This document shows positions 51,600-63,675 of a stretch of DNA of 64,000 nucleotides, piece by piece. The notes beneath the pieces were generated by a model. The model saw nothing but the letters and a program-made list of their open reading frames with translations, was not told the DNA's origin and ran no database searches. The stretch comes from Ascaphus truei (Eukaryota; Chordata; Amphibia; Anura; Ascaphidae): assembly GCA_036426205.1 (NCBI GenBank), contig CM071567.1, positions 289,913,141 through 289,977,140 on the forward strand. Reading direction: 5' to 3'. The translations under genes were made by a program, and so were the position numbers. Numbering within the stretch: position 1 is the first letter of the stretch; each line of letters begins with the position of its first letter.

Positions 51600-53905
51600 C
51601 ACCACCTCTTAATACCAACTTAAATTCCTATGCTCGACTATTTCCAATCCGAGTTCTTAAAATTCTGCGATACCCATGCTCCACTACGCAAAATAAGGGT
51701 ACGGGGGGCCCACCTTCCAAGGGTTACACCTGACCTTAAAGCACTCTACCAGTTCAGGGATGCCTTGTGGAAAAGCTACAAAGTAACTGGCACTACCAAG
51801 GATCTCAATCACTACAGATGCATGCGGAACATGTGCACAAGGCAAACAAGGCATGCAAAAGCACAATATTACTCTGATAATCTCCACCAGAATACATCAA
51901 ACCAGCTAACTTCTGGAAGGTTATCAACCATATATTCCAGCCTCCTAACCATCAACAAACAAGTAATATCACTAAGGGGGATATTACTCTGACAAACCCC
52001 ACTGACATCGCAAATGCATTCAATGATTACTTTGTGGGGTGTGCCACTAACTTATTAGCGAAACGCAGCACAAACCCCAAATATGAATCTCATCCTGGGA
52101 GTATCCCTACAGTCCCACCCCCTCCCAACACTGCCCACAATTTTCAATTTGGCCCAGTATCTGAAGAGGAGATTATACAAGCACTCCTCAAACTAAAACT
52201 AAGCAGCCAATGTGGACCCGACTTACTACAATCTAGGTTCCTACGACTTGGTGCCCCAGCCATTGCCAAACCAATTGCGTCCATAGTCATCTCTATCCTG
52301 TCTGCAGGCCATATCCCTAAGACCTGGAAAACTGCCAGAGTTGTCCCAATCTTCAAAAGTGGGGACAAAAATACTGTCTCAAACTACAGGCCAATCTCAC
52401 TTCTCCCAATTCTATCCAAAGTCATGGAAAAATGTGTCCACTCCCAATTAAGCGATTTCTACACCAAGACAAATTTCCCTAGCCAATTCCAATCTGGATT
52501 TCGCCCCAAACACTCCACAGTAACTACCCTGCTAAAAGTTTGCAATGAAATCCAGTGTGGAATGGAACGGGGACAACTCACTGGTGCAGTATTCCTAGAT
52601 TTTGCAAAGGCTTTTGACACAGTCGATCATGCTATCCTGCTTAACAAACTCCAGAGCACTGGAATAGGGAAACATGCTTTAAACTGGTTTCAGTCCTACC
52701 TATCAGGAAGATCCCAACATGTGTCCATTTCAGGCTCTAACTCCAACCCCCTGGATATCACCTGTGGTGTCCCGCAAGGCTCTGTTCTGGGGCCCCTACT
52801 CTTCTCAGTGTTCATTAATGATCTTCCCACAGCTTGTAAGGAAGCCTCAATACACATGTATGCAGATGACACAATCCTATATGCACACAGTCATAGCCTC
52901 TCTGACCTTCAACACATACTTCAGTCTGACTTTTTGAGACTCGAAAACTGGATTTCCCAAAACAAACTGTTTTTAAACACTGACAAGACTGTAACAATGG
53001 TATTTGCCACCAAGACTAAATTTGTAAAGCTTCCAGTGACTGAGCTCCTGATTCGAACCAACGCTAACACCACCCTAACACCTGTCACTAGTTTTAAATA
53101 CCTGGGCTTATGGTTTGACTCCCACTTAACATTCGGGATGCACATTGATACCCTGACAACCAAGACCTATGCCAAACTAGGGGTACTTTACAGGAACAAA
53201 TCCTCCCTAAGTCTCCTGGTCAGAAAGCATATCGCACAGCAGATGCTAATGCCAATTATTGACTATGGAGACATAGTATATGGCTCGGCTCCTCAAACCC
53301 ACCTTAGCAAACTTGACACCCTTTACAATTCAATTTGTCATTTTGTTCTCCAATGCAACTACAACACACATCACTGCGAAATGCTCAAAGAACTAGATTG
53401 GTCAACACTAGAGTCTAGGCGCAAAGTTCACCTTTCCTGTCTTGCCTTTAAATTCTTCATGGGCAAGCTACCCAGCTACCTGAACAAGCTCCTCACCCCT
53501 ACCACCTGCAGCACTTATCACCTGAGATCAGACTCCAAAAAACTATTCATGGTCTCAAGGCTCAACAAAGTATCCGGACGTTCCTCCTTCTCCTTCCGTG
53601 CACCCCAAAACTGGAACAACCTACCAGAGACTCTCACATCCACCACCAGTTTATGTTCTTTCAAATCTAAGGCTGTCTCAAATTTTAACCTGGTCTGTAA
53701 CTGTTTCATACGCTCATAATATACATTTTCTTTTTCTGTGCACGCAATGTCTTGTATATAATGTATACCCTGTTCATTTATGTAACTGTACTTGTAACCA
53801 TGTACTATTTGTTTTACTCTGTGCCCAGGACATACTTGAAAACGAGAGGTAACTCTCAATGTATTACTTCCTGGTAAAATATTTTATAAATAAATAAAAT
53901 AAATA
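51600..53905 (+). mobile_element. 5'-truncated L2/CR1/Rex1-like LINE
   Basis: ORF2 without most of its endonuclease, followed by a 3' region with GGTAACTCTCAATGTATTAC near 53848 and an A-rich tail of (AAATA)-type repeats ending near 53905. Unlike most of the window, the RT frame is open over 560 codons, so this is one of the younger insertions. I cannot choose between L2, CR1 and Rex1 by eye. Confidence 0.85.
51630..53719 (+). pseudogene. LINE ORF2: linker, reverse transcriptase and C-terminus
   Basis: Non-LTR reverse transcriptase, which copies LINE RNA at a nicked target. 51630-51910 is the linker after the endonuclease (for example TRQTRHAKAQYYSD). A one-base shift near 51910 leads to FWKVINHIFQ and the long frame to 53719. 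Landmarks in the long frame are VVPIFKSGDKNTVSNYRPIS near 52340-52400, SGFRPKHST near 52495, FLDFAKAFDTVDH near 52594, GVPQGSVLGPLLFSVFINDL near 52765-52825, the catalytic MYADDTILY near 52856-52882, and KYLGLWFD near 53098. The C-terminus has FRAPQNWNNLPETL near 53597. The endonuclease is missing (5' truncation), so the first methionine is not a start. Confidence 0.9.
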
Positions 53906-54559
53906 TAGGGTAATGATGTATATGTGTCTGTGTCCTACTTATACGGTAGTTTTTAGTAAAGAATTTCAAACACATTTGCCAAAGAGGATCTAAAAGGATG
54001 GTACCAGCAGAATCTCCTCCTCATTCTTGTCTCTTTCTCACCATCTCTATGCCTCTTCTTCTCCTTACTCCCAGGCCTAATCCACATTGCTATCTCCTTG
54101 GCCTTCTCCTCCTCATCCCTCCTCTTTGTAAAGAAAGGGGTAAGAGTGAAAAAATAAAATTTAAGGAGAAAAGGATTGGGCAACACAGATGGAAATGGCA
54201 TTGGATCATTCCCTGTTGAACATTGGCACTTTGCATAATTTTTAAATGTTTTAAATTTCAAGCATCTTTTGCTTGGATCAGCTGACATTTTGTTACTATT
54301 GCGACTTCCACAAATGCTAGAACAAAAATTGCTTTCATTTAAGTTTTTGGAAAAATGCTATATCTAAAAAAAAAAAAAAGGGTGTGTGTGCCAAGCAAGC
54401 GCAATTTAAGTGCCACTTCTTTGTCTTTTGTCACACAAATTGTATTTATAATGTTTTTAATTAAAAATCAAAACACAATTTCAGTGACAAAACACAAAGA
54501 AGTGTGACTTAGAATGCATGTGCTCGGCACTAATATATTTCTATTAACTGTGAATTCCG
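53906..54559. other. No gene seen
   Basis: A pyrimidine-rich stretch (54003-54125) and an A-run (54367-54380); no supported ORF. Confidence 0.4.
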
Positions 54560-54786
54560 CGTGCGTACGACTCTGCGTGTATGTGTGTGTGAGACTCTGT
54601 GTGTATGTGTGTGTATGTGTGTGTGTGAGACTGAGTGTATGTATGGGCATGTGCGTGTGTGTGTGACGCTGCGTGTACTGTATGTGTGTGACTCTGCGTG
54701 TATGTGTGTATGACTCTGCGTGTACTGTATGTGTGTGACTGCGTGTATGTGTGTGTGACTCTGCGTGACTCTTCGTGTATGTGTGT
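54560..54786 (+). repeat. Degenerate (TGTGTGACTCTGCG)n / GT-rich satellite
   Basis: Irregular tandem of GT dinucleotides with interspersed GACTCTGCGTGTATG units, of which at least five are recognisable. Confidence 0.8.
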
Positions 54787-55400
54787 TGTGATACCATCAC
54801 TGTCCTCTAGGGGCTGGAACAGTGAAGTAAATGTGGTTTCCAGTCCACAGAGTGTTAATTCCTCAAAGAGAAGCCAGCAGCAGCTGCTAACTAATGGAGT
54901 TAATAAGCCTGTCTGAATAAGGAAGTGTTTTAAAAGACACAGGAAGCTGCCAGACGGAGAGAGACTGGTTTCCCCAAAGAAGGGGGGGGGATAGAAGTGC
55001 TCCCAAACTGTGGAAACTGGTACAGAGGAGAGTTTCTCTGGGCTCATGTGGGGCCGAGTTCCCCTAAGAGGGATAGGACGACAAGGCTGTGCTGAAGCAG
55101 GCACGTCTGCTCCGGAGGTCTTACAAACAGATAAGCAAAAAAAAAACTTTGTTATTGCCGTGTGCAAAGACTGTGTAGATTGTTGCATATGTCAGGGCAT
55201 GTTTTGATGGTGGGAACCAGCATAGCTGGCCATCTAACTAGTGAGGCAACATCTATGGTGTTAGCATAGGTGGTTATTTTCTATTATTTGGGTTTTCTTA
55301 AAGGGATGGCGGGCCTGTTGCAATATGATTGAATCCCTGTAAATAAACCCCTGCATAGAAAATACAATGATTCCGGCCTTAAATTGGGATACAAGAGACT
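54787..55400 (+). repeat. Possible solo LTR
   Basis: Starts at about TGTGATACCATCACTG, has GTAAATAAACCCC (polyadenylation-type signal) at about 55338-55350 and a following A-rich part, and lacks ORFs. No second copy is in the window. Low confidence. Confidence 0.25.
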
Positions 55401-55542
55401 GCAATGTGGTGTCGGCATCACAATGTGTGTGACTGTGTGTGCATGTATGTGACTGGGTGTACGTGTGACTGTGCGTGCGTGTGTGTCAAACAGTGTGTGT
55501 GCGTCAGTGTATTTGTATGTCAGTCAGTGTGTGTGTATGTCA

Positions 55543-55544
<2 letters not shown>

Positions 55545-55634
<90 letters not shown>
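55545..55634 (+). repeat. (GT)n microsatellite
   Basis: Ninety bases of pure GT within a longer GT-rich tract (55420-55690). Cys/Val frames across it are artefacts. Confidence 0.95.
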
Positions 55635-55635
<1 letters not shown>

Positions 55636-55699
55636 AATGTGTGTGTCAGTATGGGTGTCTGTCTCCCTGTGTGTGTCTCCCTGTGTGTTTATGTTATTA

Positions 55700-56330
55700 T
55701 CGGGGTCCTGTCCCCCTTCTCTCCTGACTACTCTCAACCCCGAGCAATCCCCCGGCCCCCTCCCCCCCTGTGGAGGTACAGAGACACACGGGGGGTGCTG
55801 GAGCAGCCCCCACCCTTTCTCCCGGTGGAGCGGAGAGGGTGTGCATGGGGGGGGGGGTGTTCATTGGCGGCTCACGGTGGAGGGGTTTGGTGGATGTTTA
55901 CGGGGGGATGTGCTCAGCGGCGGCTAACTGTCTGTGGCACATGGGGGGGAGGGTTTGCTCAGTGCTTACGGGGGGCGTGAGGGCTTGCTCTGTGGCCTAT
56001 GCAAGTGGAAAACCAACGGTCACTTCCCTCGCGCTTCAATGGTCTCCCGTAACTATCGTGACTGATCTGCCTTGTGGCCTCCACCACCCTCACACCGCTG
56101 TAGCCCGAGTCCCATGCAGGGCTCTCACCCGATTGAGGTACAGGGACAAGGGGGTGTTTGGCGGCTAACTTGGGGGGGTGTTCGGATGCTGACTGGGGGG
56201 TGGGTGTTCAGGGGATGCGTGGTGTGTGTGTCTGCCTTCCTCCTCTCGCTGCCTTCCTCCTCTCGATGCCTTCCTCCTCTCTGGTGATTACTGCTGGCAG
56301 CTGGCAACACTGACGGCCTCATCTGCCAGC
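55700..56330. other. G/C-rich low-complexity stretch, no gene seen
   Basis: Contains several G runs (55847-55857, 55943-55950, 56172-56178) and short imperfect repeats of GGCGGCTAAC and TCCTCTC. Open frames here follow composition. Confidence 0.4.
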
Positions 56331-56439
56331 AGTGACATCACTTCTGTCACCACTGAATTCTCGATAAATCATAATACCTTTGATACCAATCATCAAGATA
56401 TTTGCCCCTCTACATGTTTATACAGTTGTACACGTACTG

Positions 56440-56865
56440 CTTGTGATGTCCAGTCCTGTAAATTACTGTATGTTAGCCCTCTCCTGCCGAAAATCTTTCT
56501 CACAGTGCCCCACAACTCTTGAATGCCCATCCCCTGAATATTCTACTTGGACCTACTAGGAAACACACCTCTATAACAAACATATGGTAGCTCATTGACT
56601 AATACTATACACCTCATAGGCACTGACTTTGGCCCCTTAATGCACTTACCAGAACACCTACCTTATCTATCTGTAAGTTCTTTCTACTTACCACTTCAAA
56701 TGTAAGTTCTTTGTGGTAGGGACTCCTTTTTCCTCTTGTTACTTTCATGTCTCAAGCTCTTATTTCCATTATGTGCTATATTATTATGTCATCTGTATCA
56801 CTGCTGTAAAGAGCTATATACATAGATGGCGCTATATAAATAAAGATATATAAATACATCAGCAT
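56440..56865 (+). repeat. LINE (L2-like) 3' tail
   Basis: Ends with the typical L2/CR1-type 3' terminus TAGATGGCGCTATATAAATA followed by AAGATATATAAATAC. The preceding 350 bases are the 3' region only, without a recognisable RT. Confidence 0.55.
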
Positions 56866-57304
56866 ATTTGAAACATACTGGTACTATTTGGTTAACATCT
56901 ACAGTATATATAGTTTTATTTGTTAAAGTTTGCTCTGTTTGCACATGAGGAAGGGGCTACGGTGCCCTGTACCGGGAGCAGGTTTTGTCAATTATAACAT
57001 TACACTGTAAATGTTCTACTGAGACTTTTTCGCAGCTGCTGGGTTCCATTTTATTGCTTTATGTTTACTTGTATTTGTAATTTAGATGACTGTTTTATGA
57101 GGATCCCATCATGAAGAATTATGGCACCATCATTCATATCCGATTATTAACCATATCCAGAGGTGTGCAGTGCAAGCATATCTTTTTGGAAATTCTCTAC
57201 TACTCTATGCCAATTAGACAAAATGAGACAAAAAGAAAACCTAATTTCTTAAAACATGTCCCACTACATCCTTTTAGGATTTTGAAAATGTACAGTAAAC
57301 ACAA
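56866..57304. other. No gene seen
   Basis: Unassigned sequence. GAGGAAGGGGCTACGGTGCC near 56948 resembles the start of a PLE-type hammerhead region only superficially (no CTGANGA/GAAAC pair). Confidence 0.35.
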
Positions 57305-59853
57305 AGGGGCCTATTCTATAAGTCTTCATAAAAACAATCACTGGGCCGTTAACGCCGCCAGTTTTTTGAGCACTGCTATCACAGTATTCAGAATGCCTCG
57401 ATTACCTGTGATAGCAAAATTCCCAAAACAGGTGAGTAGCCGGTGACGTGATAATCGCCTCTCTCAAAAGGTGCTTACCCGGCAATTTCTTTCAGCTGCA
57501 GAGACAGCTGCACAGAGAGAGCTGCCTCTCTCTGTGTATTTTTCACCTGCGATCGCAAGATCCGGAGTAGAACCTCGTTAATTTCAGGTCCGGGGACCCC
57601 CTGCTTCCCAGGATAGAGGCCCTGTTATAGGGTGCCGGTATCCCTTATGCATTTATATGTCTTGCGTCACGTGACTGTGGGAATAAAATGCATAGGAGAT
57701 ACTGGCACCCAATATCGGGTAGCAGGGGGTCCCCGGACCGCAAAACCATATGGTTCTGCTCTGGAGATGACCTCTGATCATCTACACTAGTATTAAAATT
57801 AATATTAAAACAGCTTCATTACCTTAGTGGCTAGCTGTTAAGGCAATGAAGGGGTTAAACCTCAATAGCCCATTTCTTGGGGCTGAGTGAGTGGATGAAG
57901 GGGGTAGTAGTCCAAGGGTGGGTGGTTAGGGCTCACTGGAAGGTTGCGGGAGGAGTTAACCCCTTCACTACCATAGCAGTAGGAACCGCTATGGTAATGA
58001 AGGGGTTAACCAGTCCCGCTACCCCCCGGAAGTCCTAAACACCCACCGTTGGGGCCACTATTCCCTTCACTCAATCCACCCACCTCCAACAACCCCCCCT
58101 CAACACATACAGTACATTAATGGGCAAAATAACTATAATCCAGATATGGATAATAGTAATTTTCCCATTATAAAATCAAATATTAGCCAGCCAGCATATA
58201 TAAAGTAAATAAAACATTCAACTTACCCCTGGCATCATGAAGGGCATCCTCATCAACACACTCCGTGTCTATGTCCTCCGCTGCCAGAAAGAATACAAGA
58301 AAAAATACAATCTAATGGCCCCTAACCCCTTAATCACCTTAGCGGTTAATAATGACTATAGTAATTAAGGGGTTAATCCCTGTCCCCCACTATCCACTCG
58401 GGAGGCATAACCTCCCCCGCCGGACTCACTATATCCACGTTCTACCCATTGATTGGCACAGCGGTATATCATATCCATTTAATATGGTCATGATAAGCCA
58501 CTATTGCACTCAATGGTCAACCTAATACAAATAATTAAGGCCCAAAATACACTGAAATAAAAGAAATACACAAGCACCTAAACACCACAAGAACCAAAAA
58601 GCTACACATCAATTACATTAATCTATCAGTGAAACATCAAAATAATTAAAATTGTGTTATTATAAAACATAAGCATTCAAATCAATAAACACCTATCCAT
58701 CCAATCAATTAAAGATATAAAAACCCAAGCCAACCAATCAATTAAAGAAATAAAAGCACTAGCAAACAAAACAAATAATTAATTTAAAATGCTAACTAAT
58801 CCTAAAATATACTAAAAACAAGCCATCCAAATTAAAAACAATTTAATCCAAACAATAAACAGAAATCGAAAAAAATAACAATGAATTCAAAGCAAGCATT
58901 TGCAAAAAAATGCATTGGCTGTCACTGTATTTATCATGGGCACAGATTAATATATTATCAGTCAATGGGCAAGCACAAACATAAAAAAAAAAATACAATG
59001 AAAAAACCTGAAAAAATACAATTACATACATTCAATATTTTTCTTACCATTCAAAGTATTCACCCTTCCGAATCCAGGCGTATCGGAAGCTCTTGACCCG
59101 CAACGTCATCATCGGCAATCCATTTCCATCCTCCTTGAAGATCAGCATCAGGTACAAAAATCTTCTTTCTTCCATCTTCTTTCTCCTTCTATCTTCATCT
59201 ATTCTTTTCTTCTTTTCTTTAATATTCTATCTTCTTTCTTTCAATAAAATAGAGCCCCATGGTAAATTCACAATGGAAGTTGTCTCGACATCTTCTTGAG
59301 CTAAACTGAGAAAGAACAGGCCTTATAAAGGGCCTGTGACATCATATTTTAGAGTCAGATGGTACAGCTCCAATCTGATTGGACATTGTAATCACAAAAT
59401 TAATGGTCACAGTGCTGAGATTTATGGTACCAATTCACTATTCATCCAATCTGATTGGACGCTGTATTATGGCCGCCTCTTTTTTTTAAGGATATGATGT
59501 CATCTCCAAGGGAGATACGTCACATCCTTAAAACCACATGTCTCATATCACATGGTATTACAGCCAATGGAATTGAAGACAATCCCATTGGTTCATGTAT
59601 CATGTGATATGTTAAATTAGTTTAAAGTTTGTGACATCATAGTATACTTAGTTTTTAGCTCTACTTCAAATACCTGTACAAAGCACTTTACCCTCTTCTG
59701 AGATACATAAGCATATGTAATAAGCTGTCTTCTGCCATTAGACATTTTATGAAGTGGGAAGACACCTTACAGGTCATTCATTTGAATAGGCTGCAATGTA
59801 TTCCAGCACTGAAGATTCCTTATGACAGAATACTGCTTAGTAAATATGGCCCA
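57305..59853. mobile_element. Candidate non-autonomous DNA transposon, 2.5 kb
   Basis: Left end GGGGCCTATTCTATAAG and right end CTTAGTAAATATGGCCC are imperfect inverted copies. Inside are hairpins of TTAACCCCTTCA-type sequence (57955-58015 and about 58326-58378). On the minus strand there are exon-like pieces: 58235-58290 has a pyrimidine tract plus CAG before, and GTAAG after, a short acidic open stretch (DIDTECVDEDALHDA). A second piece lies at about 59060-59150 (GGWKWIADDDVAGQELPIRL). No transposase seen. The boundaries are inferred. Confidence 0.35.
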
Positions 59854-59976
59854 CTCTCTTTATAAGACAGATATAGAAATAGATATAGAAATATTAACTC
59901 ATTTCAGCAGCTCAATTTGTTATATTACTTTATCTCTGCATCTGCTTTAGTTTCTTTGCTTCACCTTGTTTTTACT

Positions 59977-60194
<218 letters not shown>

Positions 60195-60400
60195 CCTTTA
60201 TTTATATAGCGCATTTATATAGCAATGTACATAGAGTTTCACAGTAGTAATACATGTGCCAATCATATATTGTAAATAGCAAATAATACAAATAATAGAA
60301 CATGGGAATAAGTGTTTCAGACATAAAAGTAATATTTAGGAAGAGTAGTCCCTGCTTCACCCAGGGTAAACTACAAACATCACACACTTCCTCTATCAAC
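60195..60400 (-). repeat. LINE (L2-like) 3' tail, minus strand
   Basis: Minus strand ends GTACATTGCTATATAAAT, then GCGCTATATAAATAAAGGCA, before the repeats. Same terminus type as 56440-56865. Confidence 0.55.
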
Positions 60401-61029
60401 AGTAAAGCAGTTCCTGCCTTTTAACCCCTTCATTACCTTAGTGGTTAGCAGCTAAGGTAACATAGCTTGCTGTAATTTTATTTTTATTACCTAAGATTGA
60501 ATCTGGGGGTCTACGGAGCTGAAATGAATGCGGGTCAGCTCCGGAGACCCCCACATTTAATCCTTTGCAGTAAAAATAAAATAAACTCTGTGATATGCAA
60601 ATAGGGATTCTGATATCGCCACCCTTTAGGTAGCAAGAAAATAATGTGAATGTTTAACCCGCAATTTGCTTATCGGTGCTTTATGAATAGCAGTTTCTGG
60701 CAATGAATGTGATTTGGGGCATTTTTTTAGCTACCGCAAGGATTGTTATAGCAAAAGTGTTAACGCTCATTAAAAAGCCGTTTGTGAGCAATTTTGCCAT
60801 GTTTTTGAAGTTTTGTAAATAGCTACACATACAAAATCGCTTGAACAGCGTTAAGGCACTTATCAAAGTTTTGTGAATAGGCCCCATTGAAGTAAAAAAC
60901 TGCAGATGAGTGATGCAAGTGGAGTGAGTGTGGATCTAAATACATACAATAACATGTGTTAATGTTGGGTAGGGCTGAGTTGTTGATTGGGTGTCTATTG
61001 TTACCAGGTGTCCAAATTAGGACTCTAGC
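60401..61029. other. Repeat with AATAGGCCCC end; no gene seen
   Basis: Starts with a TTAACCCCTTCATTACCTTA block (60421), also seen near 57810 and 57960, and ends TTTTGTGAATAGGCCCC at about 60888. It is probably a relative of the 57305-59853 unit. No ORF. Confidence 0.35.
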
Positions 61030-62279
61030 TTTACTCCTACAGCACAATTACAATGGTATTAAACCTGCAATGTAAGGCCTTGCCCCCGCTGCCTACTACA
61101 GGGTCCGCTGTGGCGGACGCTGCATGGACGAGAGCCCTCCCCTCAATGGCGCCGGGCCCGCTGCGAGGGGGAGCCACAGCGCTCGGGCGAGAGTTGCTCC
61201 TGCTCTCAATAGAATTGAGATTCAATGATTGAGATACAATGCATGTATTCAGTGTATTGCAAGAATGTGTTTAAACCTCTTGTTACACGATGATTACACA
61301 GGCAGAGGACAATTCAAACCCAGCACAGGCAGGTAAGCTCAGGGGGAGGGCTGGGGAGATCCACACTTCATGCTTAATGTCTCTGCAGTGCCTGGCGAGT
61401 GATTGCTTGACTGAAGCGGGTGGGAGAAGACTGAAGTCAGTATTCTTAGTTACTGAAAAATATAGAAATGTGTGGTTTAGGAACAGAACATAAATATTTG
61501 GTTTGTGCACATGCATTTATTTAAAGTTTCTGTACTGTAAGTTGTGTAATGCAAGATGTGTGCAACTTGACCAACAAGGCAATCATTTAGGAAGGCCAGA
61601 TTTTTCTTGCTTTATCTCCAAACCACAATTTATTTTTTGCATTAAGCTATAGCTGCAGCTCTGTGCTTTGAAGCACAATACAATGGTTGATGGGACTAGA
61701 GATGGGCGAATTGTTTTTGTTGATTTGGATCCACCTCTTATCGGGCAGTCCCTTCGGTCTGCACATTTCAGCGAATCGGTCTCAAAAAGGGCGATTCTTC
61801 TTTCTGGATTTATTTTTTAGCACTGATAATCCAATATGCGAATTCCACAATCCGTTGGTGGATTTTAAGAATCCAATCCGTGAATTCCTCAATGTGTTGA
61901 AGGATTATAAAAATCCTTCAAGGGATTGTGGAATCTGCTAATTGGATTCTTAAAATTCTGTGTGAAATGTATCCAATGGTGGTTTTAGATTAATTCACAT
62001 GGATTGAAATTGGAACAATTCGTAGATGGATTTGCCACCGCAGAATGGATTTTGAATGGAAAGCTTATGAAATTCTAGAAAAAGGGATTTTTTTAATTTC
62101 ACCTATCGCGAGATGGGAGGTGGAGGGCATCATAGATTTAGACAACATTGACAAAAAACAGGAAAGGAGAGAGCCCCATTGAGAGCTTATGAAGGTGTTT
62201 TTGGTGACTACTAATACTGTAGGGCTAGTAATATATAGTGCGCATGAACATTAGGGCTCGAGTGAAAATAAATGCATTA
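61030..62279. other. No gene seen
   Basis: A short GC-rich island (61078-61200, palindromic around GGCGCCGGGCC) and a repeat-like block at about 61697-62080 with many short inverted motifs (AATCCAATCC, GGATTTT). No supported ORF. Confidence 0.35.
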
Positions 62280-62486
62280 CAGGTAGTCCTCGCTATCCAA
62301 CATTTCACTTTACAACGAATGGCATATCCAACGCTTTACAATGCAACCCTATGGGCCGTTTTTTCGACGCAGGAATGCGTTATCCGACGCTCACGCCACT
62401 GATTAACATGAGACTCACTTTACAATGGTTCCACTATCCAACGCTACTTCCAGAACGGATTCTGTTGGATAACTGAGGACTGCCTG
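62280..62486. mobile_element. Tigger/pogo-like MITE
   Basis: Left end CAGGTAGTCCTCGCTATCCA and right end GTTGGATAACTGAGGACTGC-CTG are inverted copies. TA flanks both sides (62278-62279, 62487-62488). The CAGG-GTCCTCG start is typical of the Tigger group of Tc1/mariner. 207 bases, no ORF. Confidence 0.7.
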
Positions 62487-63069
62487 TACATTTATTGTTA
62501 CACATACGCAGTGGTCGACAAATCACCCAAAAATCTACTCGCCAAACATAAAATCTACTCGCCACCTAGTCACGCCCCCCACCCTGCCCTAGTCCCGCCC
62601 CCAGGCCCGCTTTAAAAAAAATAAATTGAATAAATTCCTAGTAAGAACAACATTCGTTTTTGACATAAGTTTATTTATTGTATTACATTATACTACAATT
62701 AGTCCTGGTTACGTGTGTGTGTGTGTGTGTGTGTATGTGAGTGTAAATGTCAGATTTACAAAAAAAAGCCAGATGTGAATTATTAGTTTCCAGCATGCTT
62801 TATCCAGTGTCTGGATGCCCCCGCTTCACAATATCTAAAGCAGCAATCCCAGCTGGGATCTTACCTGATCCACAGTCCCTCTATGTCCAGGTACCTCATT
62901 CCCGCAATGTTATATGTTGGAGGGGAGGTGTTCTCTACCTGTCTTCTGGGTTAGGGGGGATTCCGATGCCTCCCATCTGAAGCTTGAGAGTCAGATCTGG
63001 AAGAAAGCAGTATAGGTTATTTTGGTGCAGGTTTAGGGCAATTAAGATATACAGGGTAAATAAGATATC
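62487..63069. other. Unassigned repeat-like sequence, short GT run
   Basis: ATCTACTCGCCA occurs twice near 62531 and 62553 and CGCCCCC motifs follow. A (GT) run lies at 62714-62733. No supported ORF. Confidence 0.35.
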
Positions 63070-63675
63070 CAGATACAGAGAGGAGGGAGGGGAGACAGAC
63101 AGACAGAGAGAGGAGGGAGGGGAGACAGAGAGACAGAGAGAGGAGGCAAGGGAGACAGAGAGACAGAGAGAGGAGGCAGGGGAGACAGAGAGAGAGAGAG
63201 AGGAGGGAGGGGAGACATAGAGAGGAGGGAGGGGAGACAGAGAGACAGAGAGAGGAGGGAGGGGAGACAAGAAGACAGAGAGAGGAGGGAGGGGAGACAG
63301 AGAGACAGAGAGAGGAGGGAGGGGAGACAGGGAGACAGAGAGAGGAGGGAGGGGAGACAGAGAGACAAAGAGAGGAGGCAGGGGAGACAGAGAGACAGAG
63401 AGAGGAGGAGGGGGAGACAGGGAGACGAGAGAAGGAGGAGGGGAGACAGAGAGACAGAGAGAGGAGGGGGGAGGGGAGACAGAGAGAGGAGAGGGAGGGG
63501 AGACCAGAGAGAGAGGAGGCAGGGGAGACAGAGGACAGATAGACGGAGGCAGGGGAGACAGAGAGACAGAGAGAGGAGGGGAAAGACAGAGAGAGGAGGG
63601 AGGGGAGACAGAGAGACTGAGAGAGGAGGGAGGGGAGACAGAGAGAGAGAGAGATGGGGAGACAGAGAGAGACTG
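63070..63675 (+). repeat. Purine-rich minisatellite, about 29-30 bp unit
   Basis: About 20 tandem units built on GAGACAGAGAGACAGAGAG and GAGGGAGGG. The plus strand is almost pure purine for 600 bases. Units lose or gain a few bases. Long open frames on both strands follow from the repeat. Confidence 0.9.

Noticed and set aside
56940..56990. Hammerhead-like GAGGAAGGGGCTACGG
   Set aside because: No GAAAC box or stem III follows at the right distance.
62935..63368. Ser/Leu/Pro-rich and Glu/Arg-rich ORFs
   Set aside because: Both strands of the purine minisatellite stay open because stop codons are excluded by its composition.
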